Shown: piece by piece, positions 15,253 through 15,340 of the stretch
Layout: every line of letters begins with the position of its first letter
Numbering within the stretch: position 1 is the stretch's first letter
NCBI GenBank assembly: GCA_943908385.1
Contig: CALTTF010000042.1
Span: 1 to 15,340 of the forward strand
DNA from: an uncultured Corynebacterium sp.
GTDB taxonomy: Bacteria; Actinomycetota; Actinomycetes; Mycobacteriales; Mycobacteriaceae
Direction of reading: 5' to 3'
DNA: 15,340 nt
Translations under genes and position numbers: made by a program
Notes under the pieces: model-generated
What the model was told of the DNA's origin: nothing
The model's input: the letters and a program-made list of their open reading frames with translations, nothing else
The model's database searches: none

Positions 15253-15340
15253 ATCCAGCAGCTGGTCCGCAAGGGCCGTCACGATAAAAGCAAGAAGGTG
15301 GCGACTGCTGCGCTGAAGGGCTCCCCGCAGCGCCGCGGCG
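15244..15340 (+). CDS. rpsL: Ribosomal protein S12 (30S subunit), C-terminus outside window
   Basis: The first 32 residues (MPTIQQLVRKGRHDKSKKVA, then TAALKGSPQRRG) match the highly conserved N-terminus of bacterial S12, a protein at the 30S decoding centre. HDKS followed by KVATAALKG is the corynebacterial form; mycobacteria have RDK and KVKTAALKG. The rest, including the Lys43 and Lys88 region linked to streptomycin response, lies beyond the window. Codon choice (CCA, ACT, GCT, CGT) differs from the GC-ending preference of the upstream block, as expected for a highly expressed ribosomal gene. Confidence 0.98.
   Translation, partial: MPTIQQLVRKGRHDKSKKVATAALKGSPQRRG

Overview
The window is high-GC actinobacterial DNA, all coding on the + strand. 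It ends in the first 32 codons of rpsL (ribosomal protein S12). The S12 start (MPTIQQLVRKGRHDKSKKVA...) looks like Corynebacterium rather than Mycobacterium, so a Corynebacterium or a close relative is the likeliest host. This is inference from one short fragment plus base composition.

From base 2 to 15004 there is one tightly packed gene block of ten ORFs, read here as one operon; its promoter lies upstream of the window. In order they are: (1) a large cytosolic protein cut off at its N-terminus, tentatively a tubulin-like family member; (2) a 953-aa protein with two central membrane segments flanked by coiled coils; (3) a 730-aa protein with a Pro/Gln linker and three fibronectin-III-like domains; (4) a 602-aa protein resembling GTPase-associated protein 1 (GAP1); (5) a 337-aa protein with a C-terminal von Willebrand A (vWA)-like domain; (6) a 363-aa P-loop GTPase with G1, G3 and G4 motifs; (7-9) three small Pro/Gln-rich disordered proteins, the last two with a single C-terminal membrane anchor; (10) a 460-aa helical protein that I do not recognise. 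Genes 1 to 7 are joined by six consecutive one-base stop/start overlaps (TAATG or TGATG), and 7 to 8 by ATGA, which suggests translational coupling and production as subunits of one assembly.

The gene content resembles the GTPase-centred gene neighbourhoods (Double-GTPase, GAP1, vWA, tubulin-like) known from comparative genomics of actinobacteria and discussed as NTP-dependent conflict or signalling systems. A working model is a GTPase/GAP1/vWA switch held at the membrane by gene 2 and the tail-anchored Pro/Gln-rich proteins, with the tubulin-like protein as a possible polymer or scaffold. Its position directly before rpsL, with no visible transposase, integrase, tRNA or composition break, argues for a resident chromosomal system rather than a recent island.

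Between the last gene and rpsL lie 239 bases with a plausible promoter, a long leader with several small inverted repeats, and a short hairpin that places the rpsL start codon in its loop.
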